Below are positions 62,861-64,000 of a DNA stretch of 64,000 nucleotides, piece after piece. The first letter of the stretch is position 1. Every line of letters begins with the position of its first letter. This stretch comes from Blastobasis lacticolella (Eukaryota > Arthropoda > Insecta > Lepidoptera > Blastobasidae): the NCBI GenBank assembly GCA_905147135.1, contig LR990043.1, positions 19,159,584-19,223,583 on the forward strand, in the 5' to 3' direction. The translations under genes and the position numbers were made by a program. The notes below the pieces were generated by a model, which saw only the letters and a list, made by a program, of their open reading frames with translations, did no database searches and was not told the origin of the DNA.

Positions 62861-63200
62861 TAATAACAATTAACCCTGACAGGTACAGCAACATTAAAAA
62901 CTAGTTCAGTTATTCTTGTGCGTCTAACTAGCATAGGCAAATAATTCATAATTTGGTTAACGCTCTAAATCCCCACAAGCAAACCCTAGACAGCCGCGCT
63001 GCTCTATTAATAACATTATCGAATATTCTCCCGATCGATAAGTTACAGCGCTAATATTTGATGTCTAAATGGCTACCACTTTACTAGGAACACAGAGTAT
63101 GTAATCCGAGAACGTTTTAGAATCTATCAGTTTATTTTCATGGTTTTATTTTATTTTATGATATGTAATTAGATTCGCCATAGTTAATAAAAAATTAATC
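62861..63200. other. Stretch without recognisable features
   Basis: AT-rich, nothing recognised. Confidence 0.35.
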
Positions 63201-63620
63201 ATCTTAGCGTTAATATCCGGTTGTGGTCTCGGGGCGGAGGGACCGGGGTCCGCCTTGACCATGATCCAGGATTTGGCGATCAGGTAATTTTAGTGGAGTG
63301 ACTACCACCTGGTGGTGGTGGTGCGTGGTGCCGCCACCTCAAAGAATAGCACCACCCCATCTCTTCCCGTGGGTGTCATAAGAGGCGACTAAGGGACAAA
63401 TCTGAAAGATGGGCAGCAGCATCTTTCTGGGTTGATTTACATCAACTGCACTGCGATCTCCAACCCGCCTGCCAAGCGTGGAGATTATGGCAATGACCTC
63501 CCCTTTCGTGGGAGAGGCCCGAAGTCCTGCAGTGGACTGTTATGGGCTGTGATGGTGATGGTGGACTACCACCTGACCTCCGAGACCCTGCTACCAGGGA
63601 AACGTGACCAAATGGGTATG
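63201..63620 (-). mobile_element. SINE family A split by SINE family B
   Basis: 63201-63311 (CTTAGCGTTAATATCCGGTT, GACCATGATCCAGGATTTGG) and 63563-63620 (CTGACCTCCGAGACCCTGCT, ACGTGACCAAATGG) are adjacent parts of one minus-strand family A copy. The B insert lies between GACTACCACCTG repeats. Confidence 0.85.
63300..63575 (+). mobile_element. SINE family B (subfamily II) with 12-bp TSD
   Basis: Flanked by GACTACCACCTG at about 63300-63311 and 63564-63575. Almost identical to the copy at 21065-21318 (GTGCCGCCACCTCAAAGAA head; GATGGGCAGCAGCATCTTTC core; TGTGATGGTGATGG tail), hence young. Confidence 0.9.
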
Positions 63621-63706
63621 TTTCTTGGAGAAAGTTGTTCAGTTTCATGGGTAGAATATAAGGTTTCAATTAATGCTAGCGGTCTTTTTACACCCTGTAT
63701 AGTGAG

Positions 63707-64000
63707 AGCGTCGGTGGCCGAGCGGTTAGAGTATCTGACTCGTAAGCCAGAGGTCCCGGGTCCGAATCCCGCTCCGGCCATGTACCAATGACTGTTTTAT
63801 GAGTTATGTACATTAGTTAAATACTAACCGATGCTCTTACGGCGAGGGAAAACATCGTGATGAAACCTGCACATTCAGGCTACTGGATGTGTAACCATGA
63901 TCCAATCTGGTATGGTTCCCCTAGTATTAATGGAGGTCAGATGGCAGTCGCTCCACTGTTATTACCTGACCTGCCAAATCCTGGATCATGGTCACGGCGG
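63707..64000 (+). mobile_element. SINE family A, full head, runs off the window
   Basis: Best tRNA-like head: GGTGGCCGAGCGGTTAGAGT (A box), CTGACTCGTAAGCCAG (complete anticodon stem-loop), then a B box with one change (GGGTCCGAATCCC) and CTCCGGCCA. Body complete to TCCTGGATCATGGTCACGGC at the right edge. A 35-bp gap in the GGTTCCCC..GGAGGTCAG part. Confidence 0.88.

Overview
The window reads as repeat-rich nuclear DNA of a moth or butterfly (Lepidoptera). It is AT-rich and has no bacterial operons, no long cellular open reading frame, and a dense mosaic of decayed transposable elements typical of lepidopteran introns and intergenic DNA. These include RTE-clade LINE fragments ending in (GAT)n, LINE 3' ends ending in (TATG)n, tRNA-derived SINEs, and MITEs. 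Species was not determined. The only candidate host coding sequence is a 60-nt putative exon on the minus strand at 59550-59609, with good acceptor and donor sites in the right places. If real, much of the window is intron of a minus-strand gene.

Layout. 0-17 kb: LINE 3'-end fragments, RTE tails, and copies of three SINE families called here A (tRNA-Thr-like head), B (ends in TGATGATGATGA) and C (tRNA-Gly-derived). 17-19 kb: a 5'-truncated non-LTR reverse transcriptase with an intact 316-aa frame and its 3' UTR. 21 kb: a 5S-rRNA-like SINE split by a family B insertion with an exact target-site duplication (TSD). 24-30 kb: RT and Penelope-like scraps, Helitron-like ends, and short foldbacks. 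31-33 kb: the longest frame, a 494-aa non-LTR reverse transcriptase. 36.9-38.1 kb: a young 5'-truncated RTE insertion with a 12-bp TSD. 38.25-39.74 kb: a 1.48-kb almost loop-less inverted repeat (foldback element) inserted in a family A SINE. 41.3-42.5 kb: wreck of a PIF/Harbinger transposon with a transposase relic on plus and a second gene on minus, facing each other. 48.3-49.6 kb: a frameshifted RTE on minus. 45-56 kb: several TIR-bearing MITEs, including a 400-bp element present twice in opposite orientation (33.7 and 50.6 kb) and a 730-bp element at 55.4 kb. 58-64 kb: LINE relics, the candidate exon, an 80-bp inverted pair, a second 5S-like SINE, a perfect 57-nt palindrome, and nested SINEs up to the right edge.

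How parts relate. SINE family A carries a 3' tail matching the end of the RTE copy at 2560-2745. Family B carries a 3' tail matching the end of the RTE at 38.0 kb. This suggests that the two non-autonomous families are each mobilised by a different RTE lineage through shared tails. Nested insertions with visible TSDs give a relative age order. I saw no functional RNA gene, CRISPR array or cellular operon.
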